Part shown: in pieces, positions 1 through 10,301 of the stretch
How positions within the stretch are numbered: the first letter of the stretch is position 1
Layout: each line of letters begins with the position of its first letter
Assembly (NCBI RefSeq): GCF_000702705.1
Contig: NZ_JNJG01000012.1
Coordinates: forward strand, 1 to 33,070
Direction: 5' to 3'
Source of the DNA: Mycoplasma simbae ATCC 49888
Lineage (GTDB): Bacteria; Bacillota_I; Bacilli_A; Mycoplasmatales; Metamycoplasmataceae
DNA length: 33,070 nucleotides
The notes under the pieces: model-generated
What the model was told of the DNA's origin: nothing
Database searches by the model: none
The model's input: the letters and a program-made list of their open reading frames with translations, nothing else
Program-made: the position numbers and the translations under genes

Positions 1-525
1 CCTGCCGTGGATGAGTCAGAAATTATTACTCTTGGTCTAAATCTAACTGGATTGAGAATTGGTTCAAACAAGAACAAACTTAAATTTGGCTCTACGATTT
101 ATTACAAGAGAAACTTCGGCCAATTAATTTATGGTAAACAGAATTTCTTTAATGGATCAATTGGAATTATTACTGAACAATTCAGTGGTAAATGTACATC
201 TGGTGATGTTCCGTCATTAAATATACACAACATCGATACATGGTTCCTATATCATTTTTTAGCACGTTCTTGATACTATCAGCCTAAAGAAATGTATGCA
301 AGTGGAACGGGATCAAAGCGCATCCACCAAGAAACACTATTAAAATTTGATATCACGTGTCCAGCAACCACTGAAGAACAATATTTAATAGGTTTATTAA
401 TTCAAAAAATTATTTCTTCAATCTCCCTTCATCAGCGTGAGTGAAAAGTTAATAAAAATCAACATTTTTACACAAAAATGTTGAATAAACTGTTGATAAT
501 ACGAATATTAATTATGGTTCTTTAG
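1..525 (+). CDS. hsdS: Type I restriction-modification specificity subunit, 3' part
   Basis: The frame is already open at base 1 and reads through TGA (Trp) codons at 271 and 439 to a TAG at 523-525, giving about 174 C-terminal residues. The protein is the DNA-recognition (S) subunit, which chooses the target of the HsdM methylase and HsdR nuclease. Visible family features are the second target-recognition domain ([22 protein letters not shown]), the [13 protein letters not shown] segment that ends the domain, and the start of the conserved helix ([15 protein letters not shown]). After LHQRE the sequence no longer looks like HsdS: it runs through the trpB terminator hairpin and stops 18 bp inside the 3' end of convergent trpB. 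The C-terminus may therefore be truncated or replaced. The start and the first recognition domain lie outside the window. Confidence 0.85.
451..484 (-). terminator. Rho-independent terminator of trpB
   Basis: A perfect 10-bp inverted repeat (CAACATTTTT at 460-469, AAAAATGTTG at 474-483) with an ACAC loop lies 24 bp beyond the trpB stop. On the minus strand it is followed by TTTTTATT. It sits inside the end of the hsdS frame. Confidence 0.7.
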
Positions 526-1752
526 TCTAAACTCTTCAATGAAATCTTTATAGTTTTCTAACACATAAGCTAAATCTTTATCACCTCGACCTGATAGAGT
601 AACTAAAATGTCAATTTCTTTGTCTGAGTTTTCTTTAGCTATTTTAATAGCTTGTGCAATAGCGTGTGAAGATTCTAAAGCTGGAATAATACCTTCACTT
701 GAAGACATTAGTAAAAAGGCTTCAAGTGCTTCTTTATCATCAATAGCTACATAGCTAGCTAAGTTATTTTCTTTTAAATATGAATGTTCTGGGCCTACCC
801 CTGGATAATCTAAACCTGAAGCAATTGAATAAACTTCATTTGGTTCGCCTTTTTCATCAGCTAAGAGCATTGATTTAAAACCATGTAAAATTCCGGTTTT
901 GCCATATGAAAGAGTTGATGCGTGTTGACCAACTTGTGGACCTTTTCCTAAAGGTTCAACTCCTACAAGTTTGGTGCTAGAAAATAAATAAGCAATGAAT
1001 GAACCTATGGCGTTTGAGCCTCCGCCTACACAAGCTACTACATAGTCAGGATCTTTATTGTATTTGGTGTTGAATTGCGCTTTAGATTCTTCGCCAATAA
1101 CTCGTTGAAAATCTCTAACCATTAATGGAAATGGGTGTGGACCAACTACACTACCAATTGCGTAAAGTGCTTTATCGCTTTGAGCACGGTATGCTTCAAA
1201 GGCTGAATCAACTGCTTCTTTAAGAGTTTGAGCACCGTGTGTGGCTGGGACAATTTTAGCGCCCAATATACGCATTTTTTCAACATTTGGTGCCTGTTTA
1301 GCAATGTCTACTGCCCCCATATGAATTTCGCATTCTAGCCCAAAATGAGCAGCGGCTAAAGCTACAGCCGCTCCGTGGCTTCCAGCTCCAGTTTCAGCTA
1401 TTAATTTAGTCTTGCCAATCATTTTGGCAAATAAAGCTTCTGCTAAACAGTGGTTAGTTTTATGGCTTCCGCCTTCATTTAAATCTTCTCTTTTAACATG
1501 GATACGCGCTTTGCCAAATTTAGCTGATAAATTAGCACAATAATAAATTGGTGTGGGGCGGCCTTGAAACTCGCTTCTGATTTTTTTAAGTTCACTTTGA
1601 AACTTTTCACTTTGGCTTATTTGCTCATATTGACTAGCGATTTGACTAAATAAAACTTTTAAATCTTCAGGCAAATATGCACCACCATATTCGCCAAAAT
1701 AACCTTGTTTATTAGGCATTTGTAACAAATATTGTTTTAATTTTGCATTCAT
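508..1752 (-). CDS. trpB: Tryptophan synthase beta subunit, stand-alone
   Basis: A PLP enzyme that joins indole to L-serine to make L-tryptophan; at 414 aa it has normal length. Canonical landmarks are present: the PLP Lys in EGGSHKTN (K98), the catalytic Glu in AETGAG (E120), the phosphate loop [10 protein letters not shown] (241-250), GPHPFP (204-209), ALESSHA, and the C-terminal Ser in LSGRGDKD (S387). The start is the ATG at 1752, because AAGGA sits 10 nt upstream; a longer TTG-initiated frame would begin inside that ribosome binding site. Some usually invariant positions differ: AETGAGSHG instead of AETGAGQHG, and [10 protein letters not shown] where SGS-TLKDA is typical. No trpA or other trp gene is in the window, so the likely role is indole salvage or another serine/PLP reaction. 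Its own promoter and terminator suggest a single-gene unit. Lateral acquisition is an inference from the family being rare in mollicutes. Confidence 0.95.
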   Translation of the reverse strand: MNAKLKQYLLQMPNKQGYFGEYGGAYLPEDLKVLFSQIASQYEQISQSEKFQSELKKIRSEFQGRPTPIYYCANLSAKFGKARIHVKREDLNEGGSHKTNHCLAEALFAKMIGKTKLIAETGAGSHGAAVALAAAHFGLECEIHMGAVDIAKQAPNVEKMRILGAKIVPATHGAQTLKEAVDSAFEAYRAQSDKALYAIGSVVGPHPFPLMVRDFQRVIGEESKAQFNTKYNKDPDYVVACVGGGSNAIGSFIAYLFSSTKLVGVEPLGKGPQVGQHASTLSYGKTGILHGFKSMLLADEKGEPNEVYSIASGLDYPGVGPEHSYLKENNLASYVAIDDKEALEAFLLMSSSEGIIPALESSHAIAQAIKIAKENSDKEIDILVTLSGRGDKDLAYVLENYKDFIEEFRLKNHN

Positions 1753-1786
1753 AATGATTAATTCCTTCAAGTAAATTTATGCCTAA

Positions 1787-1816
1787 ATTATAAATATTTA
1801 TACAAAAAAGTTGCAA
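1787..1816 (-). promoter_or_regulatory. trpB promoter
   Basis: On the minus strand there is TTGCAA (1811-1816), an 18-nt spacer, then TATAAT (1787-1792), placing the start about 28 nt before the trpB ATG. No T-box or other leader structure fits in so short a leader. Confidence 0.5.
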
Positions 1817-1871
1817 ATTTAGTGTTTTTAAGCGATTTGCAGCTTTCAAATAAGTATTTTTTTAAAAGCAA

Positions 1872-1877
1872 TATAAT
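1872..1877 (+). promoter_or_regulatory. -10 box of yitT-like gene, predicted leaderless start
   Basis: A perfect TATAAT ends exactly 7 nt before the ATG at 1885, with no Shine-Dalgarno in between. Transcription would begin at or next to the initiation codon. No clear -35 is seen. Confidence 0.55.
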
Positions 1878-1884
1878 AGTAAAC

Positions 1885-3090
1885 ATGAATAAAGCAAATG
1901 ATCAAAACACACGTATTACGCAAATTACTCGCAGCAGAGTCAAACAATCATTTTTACACTTTGGCTCATTGTATCGTTTACACTCGCTGCGCTGACAAAT
2001 ACTATTATCAATAGTAATGGGCATTTTGTTTGGCGTTGTTGAATTTACATTGCTGCAAATTACGGGTATTTACCAAATGGGTCTAGGGGCTTTAGCACAA
2101 GGTCTAGCTAGATTTGTACGTGTATATAACCATAGTGAAATTGTGTTTAATGTACTCTTTTGAATGATTAACTTTTTAGGTAATGTGCCATTATTTATTT
2201 TTGCTTACTTTAAAATTGGCAAACGCTTTGCCTTCTTAAACTTTTGCTATTTAATTTCCTCAACAATCAGTGGTTTTGTTTGTGCTTTAATCCCAACCAG
2301 TTCACAATGATTTATCTTTAGCGATCCTAACTCAATATTAAAGGTTGATGGCAAAAATATTTTGCAAGGAGTAGAAATAGTGCTTTGAAATATTGCCACA
2401 CTTAAGGAATTTTCAATCTTTTTCTACGCAATGCTTTTTGGTGCTTTACAAGCCATTTTCAATGCAACCTTATTAATTACTGGTTCTTCAACCGCTGGCT
2501 TTGATATTATTGCTATTTACATGTCGAAAAAGAAATTTAGAGACATGGGTTCAGTGTTTTTATTGTTGCATTTAGTTTCATTAATAATTGCCAATTTATT
2601 TGGTACTTATATTCCTACTGGCGTAGCCTTATCTAAATATCCAGACTACCAAACACAAGCTTGAGCATTACAAAATTTCTTTAGTCCTACTTTTATGGCT
2701 GGCGTGCTCATGATTATTGTTAACGGCATTACTTTAAACATTTTATTCCCTAAATTTAAAGTCGTAAAAGTAGAAGTGTACTCAAGTCAAGTTGAAAGCA
2801 TTCAAGAAGCTATTTCACAAGTGAAAGAGCGTACGTATGCTACCACTATTGTTTCAGCGCTAGGAGGCTACAGCAAAAAAACACAAAAAATTTTAATCAC
2901 AAATTGCTTGTTTATTGATGCTGCCCAACTACTAGAATTAGTGCGCAAAATTGACCAAAACGCCTTTGTTTCAGTATTAGATGTTAAAAAAGTCGATGGC
3001 TATGTGTATACTGCTTCAACTAAACATTCTCACTTATTAAAATCTAAAAATAAAGCAAATGTTCAAAATCAAGATAATTCACAGATATAA
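1885..3090 (+). CDS. YitT/DUF2179-type integral membrane protein
   Basis: A 401-aa membrane protein. After a short basic N-terminus there are about five to six hydrophobic segments between residues ~40 and ~290 (for example LLSIVMGILFGVVEFTLLQI and GVLMIIVNGITLNILF). One of them contains the family signature GSSTAGFDIIAIYMSKK. A soluble C-terminal DUF2179 domain follows (~295-375), recognisable by the ERTYATTIVSALGGYSKKTQKILI stretch. YitT proteins are common in mollicutes and Firmicutes; their substrate is unknown. The frame passes five or more TGA codons as Trp. The ATG is chosen because TATAAT lies 7 nt upstream and no earlier start keeps the frame. It diverges from trpB, and the DUF2188 gene follows after 28 bp with its own ribosome binding site. 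Confidence 0.85.
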
Positions 3091-3118
3091 TTAAAAAAAG
3101 TAATAAAAGAAAGGAATT

Positions 3119-3343
3119 ATGGCCGAAAAAGAATTAGCAACCATATATCACGTTACACCTTATAAAGGCAAATGACAAGTTAAAGGTGTAGGTAACACTC
3201 GTCCAACTAAGCTTTTTGACACACAAAAAGAAGCGATTGAATATTCAAATGAATTAACCAAAAAACGCAATGGTTCAGTAATAATTCACCGCAAAACTGG
3301 ACAAGTTAGAGACAGCATTAACAACAAAAACAAAAGCAAATAA
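3119..3343 (+). CDS. Small DUF2188-family protein
   Basis: A 74-aa protein missed by long-ORF searches because TGA is read as Trp at residue 19. The start is set by AAAGGAA 5-9 nt upstream. The pattern matches DUF2188: a YHVTPYKGKWQVKGVG strand, THR/LYS-rich middle with DTQKEAIEYSNELTKKRNGS (a helix-forming segment), then VIIHRKTGQVRDS. The family's molecular role is not established; members are small cytosolic proteins, often encoded next to stress or DNA-related genes. It probably shares a transcript with the yitT-like gene upstream, and a strong terminator follows immediately. Confidence 0.75.
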
Positions 3344-3363
3344 CTCCGCGGAGTTATTTTTAA
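3341..3363 (+). terminator. Terminator after the DUF2188 gene
   Basis: The 16-nt perfect palindrome TAACTCCGCGGAGTTA (3341-3356) includes the stop codon. It can fold as a 6-bp stem with a CGCG loop and is followed by a T-rich run. It is one of the few GC-rich spots in the region. Confidence 0.75.
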
Positions 3364-3459
3364 TATTTTTTGTACAAAAGTGTTAATTTTTTCCTTTTTT
3401 ATCAAAAAAATCAAATTTTTAAATATTGATATATAGTGGCACAAATTTATATATATGTG

Positions 3460-3480
3460 TACAATATTAATATTAATAGA
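3460..3480 (+). promoter_or_regulatory. uvrB promoter -10 box with adjoining palindrome
   Basis: TACAAT (3460-3465) is followed directly by the 12-bp palindrome ATTAATATTAAT (3466-3477), about 24 nt before the uvrB ATG. The 21-nt block from 3460 to 3480 recurs exactly at 32421-32441 in front of the rRNA operon. Downstream of a -10 box such a palindrome could act as an operator, but AT-richness makes chance possible. Confidence 0.45.
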
Positions 3481-3489
3481 GAGGCAATA

Positions 3490-5469
3490 ATGGCATATAA
3501 ATTAGTTTCTAAATATTCACCAGCAGGCGATCAGCCGAAAGCAATTAATGAATTAGTGCAAAACATCAAGCAAGGTCAAAAATTTCAGGTTTTAAAAGGG
3601 GTAACTGGCAGTGGTAAAACATTTACTATTGCCAATGTTATTGCTCAATTTGACCGCCCTGTTTTAGTTCTTTCACACAATAAAACATTGGCAAGTCAGC
3701 TTTATAGTGAATTAAAAGGCTTTTTCCCTGAAAACAAAGTTGAATATTTTGTTTCTTATTTTGATTACTACCGCCCAGAAGCCTACATCCCAAGTTCAGA
3801 CTCATATATTGATAAAAACTCTCAAACCAACAAAGAAATTGAAGCTATGAGAATGTCTGCGTATAACTCTTTATTGTCTGATAAAAATACTATTGTTGTG
3901 GCATCTGTATCAGCAATCTATGGTGCATTAAACCCAGATGAATACAGCGAACAAATTTTCTATATTGAAGTAGGTCAGCAATGAAAAAGAAACGATTTCT
4001 TGCGTGAATTAATTCAAAAAAACTATAAACGCAATGAAGTTGACAATGATTTAGGTACGTTTAGTTCAAAAGGTGATGTTGTTTTTATTCGTCCAGCGCA
4101 CTCAGATCAATTTTTAATTAGAGTAGATTTTTGGGGCGATGAAATTGATTCAATATCAACATGTCATCCAGTTACTAAAAGCGTATTTGAAAAGTTTAAA
4201 AAATATAGAATTTTCCCTGGAGATGCCTACACAGTTGGTGCTGATTTAACTCGTCAAGTTGTTGAAAAAATAGGTATTGAACTGGAAAAAAGAATTGAAT
4301 ATTTTGCTAAAAACAATAAATTATTAGAGGCGCAACGTATTGAAGAACGTACTCGCAAAGATATGGACTCATTAAGCGAATTTGGCGTGTGTCCAGGAAT
4401 TGAAAACTATTCACGTTATTTTGACCGTCGTGAAGAAAATGAACGTCCATATACATTACTAGATTATTTTAAAGGTCAAGACCCTTTATTAATTATTGAT
4501 GAAAGCCACATGATGCTGCCACAACTAAGAGCAATGTATCGCGGCGATAGAAACCGTAAGCAAACGCTAGTGGATTATGGCTTTAGATTGCCTTCGGCCT
4601 TGGATAATAGACCTTTGCGTTTTGATGAGTTTGAGCAAGCTTTTGATTTTCAAACCATTTATATTTCAGCTACTCCTGAACAATATGAATTAGACAAAAC
4701 CTATGGCGTTTTAACACGTTTATACGTTAGACCTACAGGCCTATTGGACCCTCAAATTGAAGTGAGACCTAGCACTAATCAAGTAGAAGATATTTATGAC
4801 GAATTACAAAAACAAAAAACCAATAACGAAAGAACACTGATACTAACAACAACCAAGCGTTTGGCTGAAGAATTAACTCGCCATTATTTAGCAAAAAATG
4901 AAAAAGTTGCATTTATCCACTCTGAACACAATACTTTTGAGCGTAATAGAATATTGCTTAAATTAAGAAAGGGTGTATATGACACCGTGATAGGAATTAA
5001 CTTATTGCGTGAAGGTATAGATTTACCTGAGGTGAGTTTAATTATTGTTTTAGATGCTGACAAAGAAGGGTTTTTAAGGGATACCAAATCATTAATTCAG
5101 ATTGCTGGGCGTGCAGCTAGAAATGCCAATGGGCGTGTTATATTTTACGCAGATAAAATTTCTCAAAGTATGCAGCAAACTATTGAAGATAATCTTGAAA
5201 AAAGACAGTTGCAAATTGCCTACAATATTGAGCATAAAATTGTTCCTCAAACAATTATTAAAGATATCCCGGATAGCCTGCTAGATGATGCTAAAGATGA
5301 ACAAATTAGTTTTTATTTGAGTGATAACAAATCAAAAAATAAAGATAAAAAAGCTAAAGCTGAATTAATTGCTGAGTTAAAACAAAAAATGAATGATGCA
5401 GCTGCAAACCTTGACTATGAAAAAGCCATTGAAATAAGAGATATTATTATTGAATTAGAAAAACAATAG
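3490..5469 (+). CDS. uvrB: Excinuclease ABC subunit B
   Basis: The DNA-verifying helicase-like subunit of nucleotide excision repair. It is loaded by UvrA, checks the strand, and recruits UvrC. The frame passes a TGA codon at 3982 (Trp) and encodes 659 aa, normal for the family. Visible features are Walker A GVTGSGKT (37-44), the damage-probing beta-hairpin region [15 protein letters not shown] (~90-104), the Walker B region IIDESHMM (~333), helicase motif V/VI segments ([28 protein letters not shown]) and a C-terminal UVR motif (last ~33 residues, [13 protein letters not shown]). The start at [19 protein letters not shown] is preceded by GAGAGG; a longer upstream frame would be non-conserved. 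uvrA follows after 8 bp, so the two are co-transcribed. Confidence 0.97.
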
Positions 5470-5477
5470 GAGGATTT

Positions 5478-8300
5478 ATGTCCACTAAAGAACAAATTAT
5501 TATAAAAGGTGCACGTGAAAATAACCTCAAAAATGTTAATTTAACACTGCCAAAAAACAAATTAATTGTGTTTACCGGTTTAAGTGGTTCCGGTAAATCC
5601 AGTTTAGCATTCAACACAATTTATGAAGAAGGTCGCCGTAGATATGTTGATAGTTTAAGTAGCTATGCTAGACAATTTTTAGGCGGAACAAACAAACCCG
5701 ATGTAGATGCAATTGATGGGCTAAGTCCTTCAATTGCTATTGAACAAAAAACAACGCACAACAACCCGCGTTCTACAGTTGGAACTGTAACTGAAATCTA
5801 TGATTATTTGCGTTTATTGTTCGCTAGAATTGGTGTGCCTTATTGCCCACGTCACAAAATTGAGATAAAATCACAAACCAACAAAGATATTATCGACTCA
5901 ATATACAGTTTAGAGCCTAATTCTAAATTAATTATATTGTCTCCTGTTGTAGATAATGAAAAAGGAACACACGCAAATTTAATTGAAAAGCTAAGAAAAG
6001 AAGGGTTTTTACGTTTGAAAATAGATGGGGAAATTTTACCTATCGATCAAGAAATTAATCTTGATAAAAATATCAAACACACAATCGATATTGTAGTTGA
6101 TCGTATCGTTGTGGATGAGGAAAATAGAGCAAGAATTGCCGAAGCGGTTAGTGTAGCGGCTGAGTATGGTCATGGGTTAGTGAAAATTGAAACACTTGAT
6201 GGCATCACTAAAACATTTTCAAAATTGCACTCATGTATGTATAAAGATTTTGAAATGCCAAAAATTGAGCCACGTTTATTCTCATTTAACTCGCCAGCTG
6301 GAGCATGTACTCAATGTAAAGGCCTTGGTGTTGATTTACGAGCAAGCTTTGAAGCATTAGTTCCTGAACCATGAAGAAGTATTAGTGATGGTGGTATAAA
6401 AATCTTTGAAAATACTGTGAATACACAAAATCTAGAGTGACAAGAATTTAATATTTTGCTTGCACACTATGATATTGACAAAAACACTCCAATTGATGAA
6501 CTTTCCGATGAAGATTTAAAAATTATTAAATACGGCTCAAAAGAAGAAATTGAGTATGTATTAGTTTCTTCGGCAGGCAACAAAACAAGAAGAAATCGTA
6601 AAATTGAAGGTATTTTAACATTAGTCGAACGCAAGTACATGGAAACAAGTTCAGAGGCAATTAGAGATTGATTAAAAAAATACATGGGTTCATATCCATG
6701 TTCAAAATGTAATTATGCAAGGTTAAATACATACGCTTTAGCTGTTAAAATCAACAATAAAAACATTAACGATTTCACTAAAATGTCAGTTGATGAAGCT
6801 TTAGATACGATTGCAAATATTGAACTAAACGAAAATGAAAAACAAATTTCAACCTTAATTATTTCTGAATTATTTAACCGCTTGACTTTTTTACACAATG
6901 TTGGCCTTGGATATTTAAATCTAAACCGAAGTGCAGAAACACTTTCAGGGGGGGAAAGTCAAAGAATTAAGCTAGCTACTCAAGTAGGTTCAAATCTAAC
7001 TGGTGTGCTTTATGTATTGGATGAACCTTCAATTGGTTTACACCAACGCGATAATGAAAAGTTGATTGCAACATTACAAAATATGGTTGAAATTGGTAAT
7101 ACCTTAATTGTTGTGGAACACGATGAAGATACCATAAGAGCTGCAGAACATATTGTAGATATTGGGCCTAGTGCTGGTATGGAGGGTGGTCACATTGTTG
7201 CCCAAGGTTCAATTCAAGACATTATCAACGTTCCTGAATCGCTAACTGGCCAATATTTAAGTGGTAAAAGAAAAATTGAAGTACCTAAATCAAGACGTAG
7301 CGGCAATGGGCAAGTGGTGACAGTTTTTGGAGCAAAAGAAAACAACCTTAAAAATATTGATGTTAAATTTCCACTAGGTAAATTTATTGCAGTAACCGGA
7401 ATGAGTGGATCTGGTAAGTCTACACTAGTAAATGAGATTTTTGTCAAAGGAATTCAAAGAGTTGTCAATAAAAGTACTGAAAAATTAGGGAAATTTAGCT
7501 CAATAAATAACATTCAAGCTATTGATAAAGTGGTCCCAATTTCGCAAAGCCCAATTGGGCGTACACCTCGCTCAACTCCAGCAACTCATATTTCTGTTTT
7601 TGACGATATTAGAGACTTATTCGCCGCCACTCAAGAAGCTCAGGCTAGAGGTTTTACTAAATCTAATTTCAGCTTTAATGTTCCAGGGGGAAGATGCGAA
7701 AAATGTTCTGGAGATGGCTCAATTAAAATTGAAATGCATTTTTTACCTGATGTTTATATCGCTTGCGATGAATGTGACGGTAAAAGATACACACTTGAAA
7801 CTCGTGAAGTTAAATACAGGGGCAAAAATATTTCGGATGTATTGGAAATGAGTGTTGATGAGGCCTATGAATTTTTCCAAAATAGACCTAAAATCAAAGA
7901 TAAACTTGCAGTTATTAAAGATATTGGCTTAGGATACATTAAGCTTGGTCAGCCTTCCACAACTTTAAGTGGTGGTGAAGCACAACGCGTAAAATTGGCA
8001 ACTTATTTACACAAAAAACCAACTGGAAAAACTGTTTATGTGTTAGACGAACCCACAACTGGTTTGCACCCGTATGATGTTCACAGATTATTGGAAGTGT
8101 TGAACAAAATTGTTGATAATGGAGACACTGTTGTGGTTATCGAGCACAATTTGGATGTAATAAAATGTGCTGACTACATCATTGATTTAGGCCCTGAGGG
8201 CGGAATAAATGGAGGTAAAATCGTTGCCAGCGGAATGCCTGAACAAGTCGCTCAAGTTGAAGGTTCATATACTGGACAATACTTGAAAAAGTACTTATAA
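5478..8300 (+). CDS. uvrA: Excinuclease ABC subunit A
   Basis: The damage-sensing ATPase of nucleotide excision repair, which acts as a dimer and delivers UvrB to lesions. It has 940 aa once TGA codons near 6372, 6438 and 6669 are read as Trp. There are two ABC ATPase halves: Walker A GLSGSGKSS (~34-42) with signature LSGGESQR, and GMSGSGKST with LSGGEAQR in the C-terminal half. Both zinc sites keep their CxxC pairs: GACTQC with PCSKC in the first half, GRCEKC with ACDECDGKRY in the second. The ribosome binding site AGGAGG overlaps the uvrB stop codon, so translation is probably coupled. No terminator is obvious before the next gene. Confidence 0.97.
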
Positions 8301-8329
8301 TAATTCAAATTTAGCTATTTAATTTAATA

Positions 8330-8335
8330 TATAAT
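8330..8335 (+). promoter_or_regulatory. -10 box of the gdpP-like operon, predicted leaderless
   Basis: TATAAT ends 7 nt before the ATG at 8343, with no Shine-Dalgarno. This is the same spacing as at the yitT-like gene. Confidence 0.5.
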
Positions 8336-8342
8336 TTAAATT

Positions 8343-10301
8343 ATGAGTTCTAAGAAAAAACTACTTACTTACATTTTAAGTGCAGTACTATTTTTAATAA
8401 TTGCAATTGTTTCATTTGTCCTGTTTTACGTATATGATTCAAAAATAACTACAATACTTTTTACAGTGTCTATGATAGCTTCTTCTACACTTGTAGGCGT
8501 TACTAGCGTATTGGCAGTTAAACAATTTATTTATACGCAAAACAAGATTAAATCTTCATACAACAGCTATGTTGACGATATTTTAACTAGAGGTGATATT
8601 GGTGCGTTAATATATGACGCAACTGGCAACATTATTCACGTAAGCAACTTTATTCGCATGCGTTTTGGTAAAAAGCTTGTAGGCACAAGTTTAAATGCAT
8701 TTTTAGCAAATTTTCACCTAAATTTTACAACTGATGTTAACACGCAAGATTTTAAGCATAATGAATTCTATTATTCAGCTACCTTATATGATTTAGACGG
8801 CTATTTGCTTATTCAAGATAAAACCTTGCAAACAAAAAGTTCTTTACTTTACGAACAAGAATTGTCAGTTATTGCTGAATTAGAAATAGACAACTATTCA
8901 CTATATCAATCAATATTATCTGAAGAGCAAATGTATAATCTAAACAAAAGTGTTGTTAGCGTTTTAGATTCCTTGACTCAAGAATACAATCTAGTTTACA
9001 GACAATACAACACTAACGGTAAGTTTTTGATTATTACAAACAAAATTTCCTTAGATAAGATGATTGACAAAAAATTCGATTTCTTTGACCAACTGCACGA
9101 TAAGTTAAAAACAAACACCAACAATATTGTTGTATCTGTATCTGCAGGTTTTGCATATGGCGATAATGATTTTGCTGTCAAAACTGATTTAGCTAGAACA
9201 GCATTATTGCAAGCACAAGGACGCGGTGGTGATCAAGTGGTGGTAATGTCACCATATCAACAACCAATTTATTTTGGCTCAACTACTGAAATTATGCCAA
9301 GCGTGGATAGAACCAGAATTAAAGCCTTTACGGAATTATTTGAACAAAAGCTGTTTGATCCACAAATTAAAGATGTTGTAATTTATGGTCACGCCGTAGC
9401 TGATCTAGATGCTATTGGATCTGCTTTAGGTGTGCTTGCAATGGCTAAAACTTACGGTAAAAACGCCTTTATATGTTCAGCTACTCAGGATGAAACAACT
9501 AAGAAGGCTTTAGCTCAATATTGAGATATTGTTAAACCATATTTTATCCGTCCTCAGCAGGCGAATAAGATTTCAAACGAAAATACACTTGTTGTTTTTG
9601 TTGATAATGCACACCCAACTAGAACGGATAATCCAGAAGCAATTAAAAAAGTAAAATCACAAAATATTTTTATTCTAGATCATCATAGAATGAAGCTTTC
9701 TATTGATTTTGCACCACGTGAAAACAGGATTGTCAGCACAGCTGCTTCATCAGCTAGTGAGCTAGTAACTGAAATGTTGATGTTTGCACAGCGTAAAATA
9801 GACATTGATTTAGTTACTGCGCAAATGTTATTAAACGGAATTTGCTTAGATACACTGCAATTCCAAAAACACGCAACTTCTAAAACATTTGAAGCTGCAA
9901 GTTGACTAGAACACAGAGGTGCTAACTCAACAGTGGCTGCTAACGCTCTAAAAATAGATGAACAAACACAAAAACGAGTGAATAAACTTTTAGAAAATTT
10001 ACAAGAGGTAAAACAAGGATTTTATTTAGCATATTCAAACGAAGCAATGCCTGATGATTTAATTTCAATCGCAGCCGAAGAAATACTGCGTATTGATGGC
10101 CGTAAGGCTTCGTTTGTGGTAGCAAAACAAGAAAAAAGTGATAAATACAAACTAAGTGCACGCGGAATTGATACTAACGTGCAAATAATTTGTGAAAATG
10201 TAGGCGGTGGAGGCGGCTTTGCAGCCGCTGCCGCAGTTTCTAATGATGATTTAGAAACATTTATTAGTAATATCAAACAAGCAATAGTGGGGGTTAAATA
10301 A
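8343..10301 (+). CDS. GdpP-like DHH/DHHA1 cyclic dinucleotide phosphodiesterase
   Basis: A 652-aa membrane-anchored protein with GdpP architecture; such enzymes hydrolyse c-di-AMP. Two N-terminal transmembrane helices (~7-31, ~36-60) are followed by a PAS-like region (~75-170), a degenerate GGDEF-like domain (~175-300: NTNGKFLIIT, SAGFAYGDNDF), and the DHH domain with DLDAIGSALG (D354, D356), VVFVDNAHP and DHH at 446-448. A C-terminal DHHA1 domain follows. The metal-binding Asp and His residues of the DHH part are kept, but the DHHA1 glycine motif reads GGGGGFAAAAA where family members usually have GGGGH. Three TGA codons are read as Trp. It is followed without a gap (TAATG) by rplI and dnaB, the gene order known from Firmicutes for gdpP-rplI-dnaB, which supports the identification. 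Confidence 0.85.

Noticed and set aside
1753-1884. T-box or trp-sensing riboswitch in the trpB-yitT intergenic region
   Set aside because: The predicted leader is under 30 nt and lacks any T-box or anti-terminator structure.
3466-3477. LexA/SOS box in front of uvrB
   Set aside because: No CGAAC-N4-GTTCG-like sequence is present; the palindrome there is purely AT.
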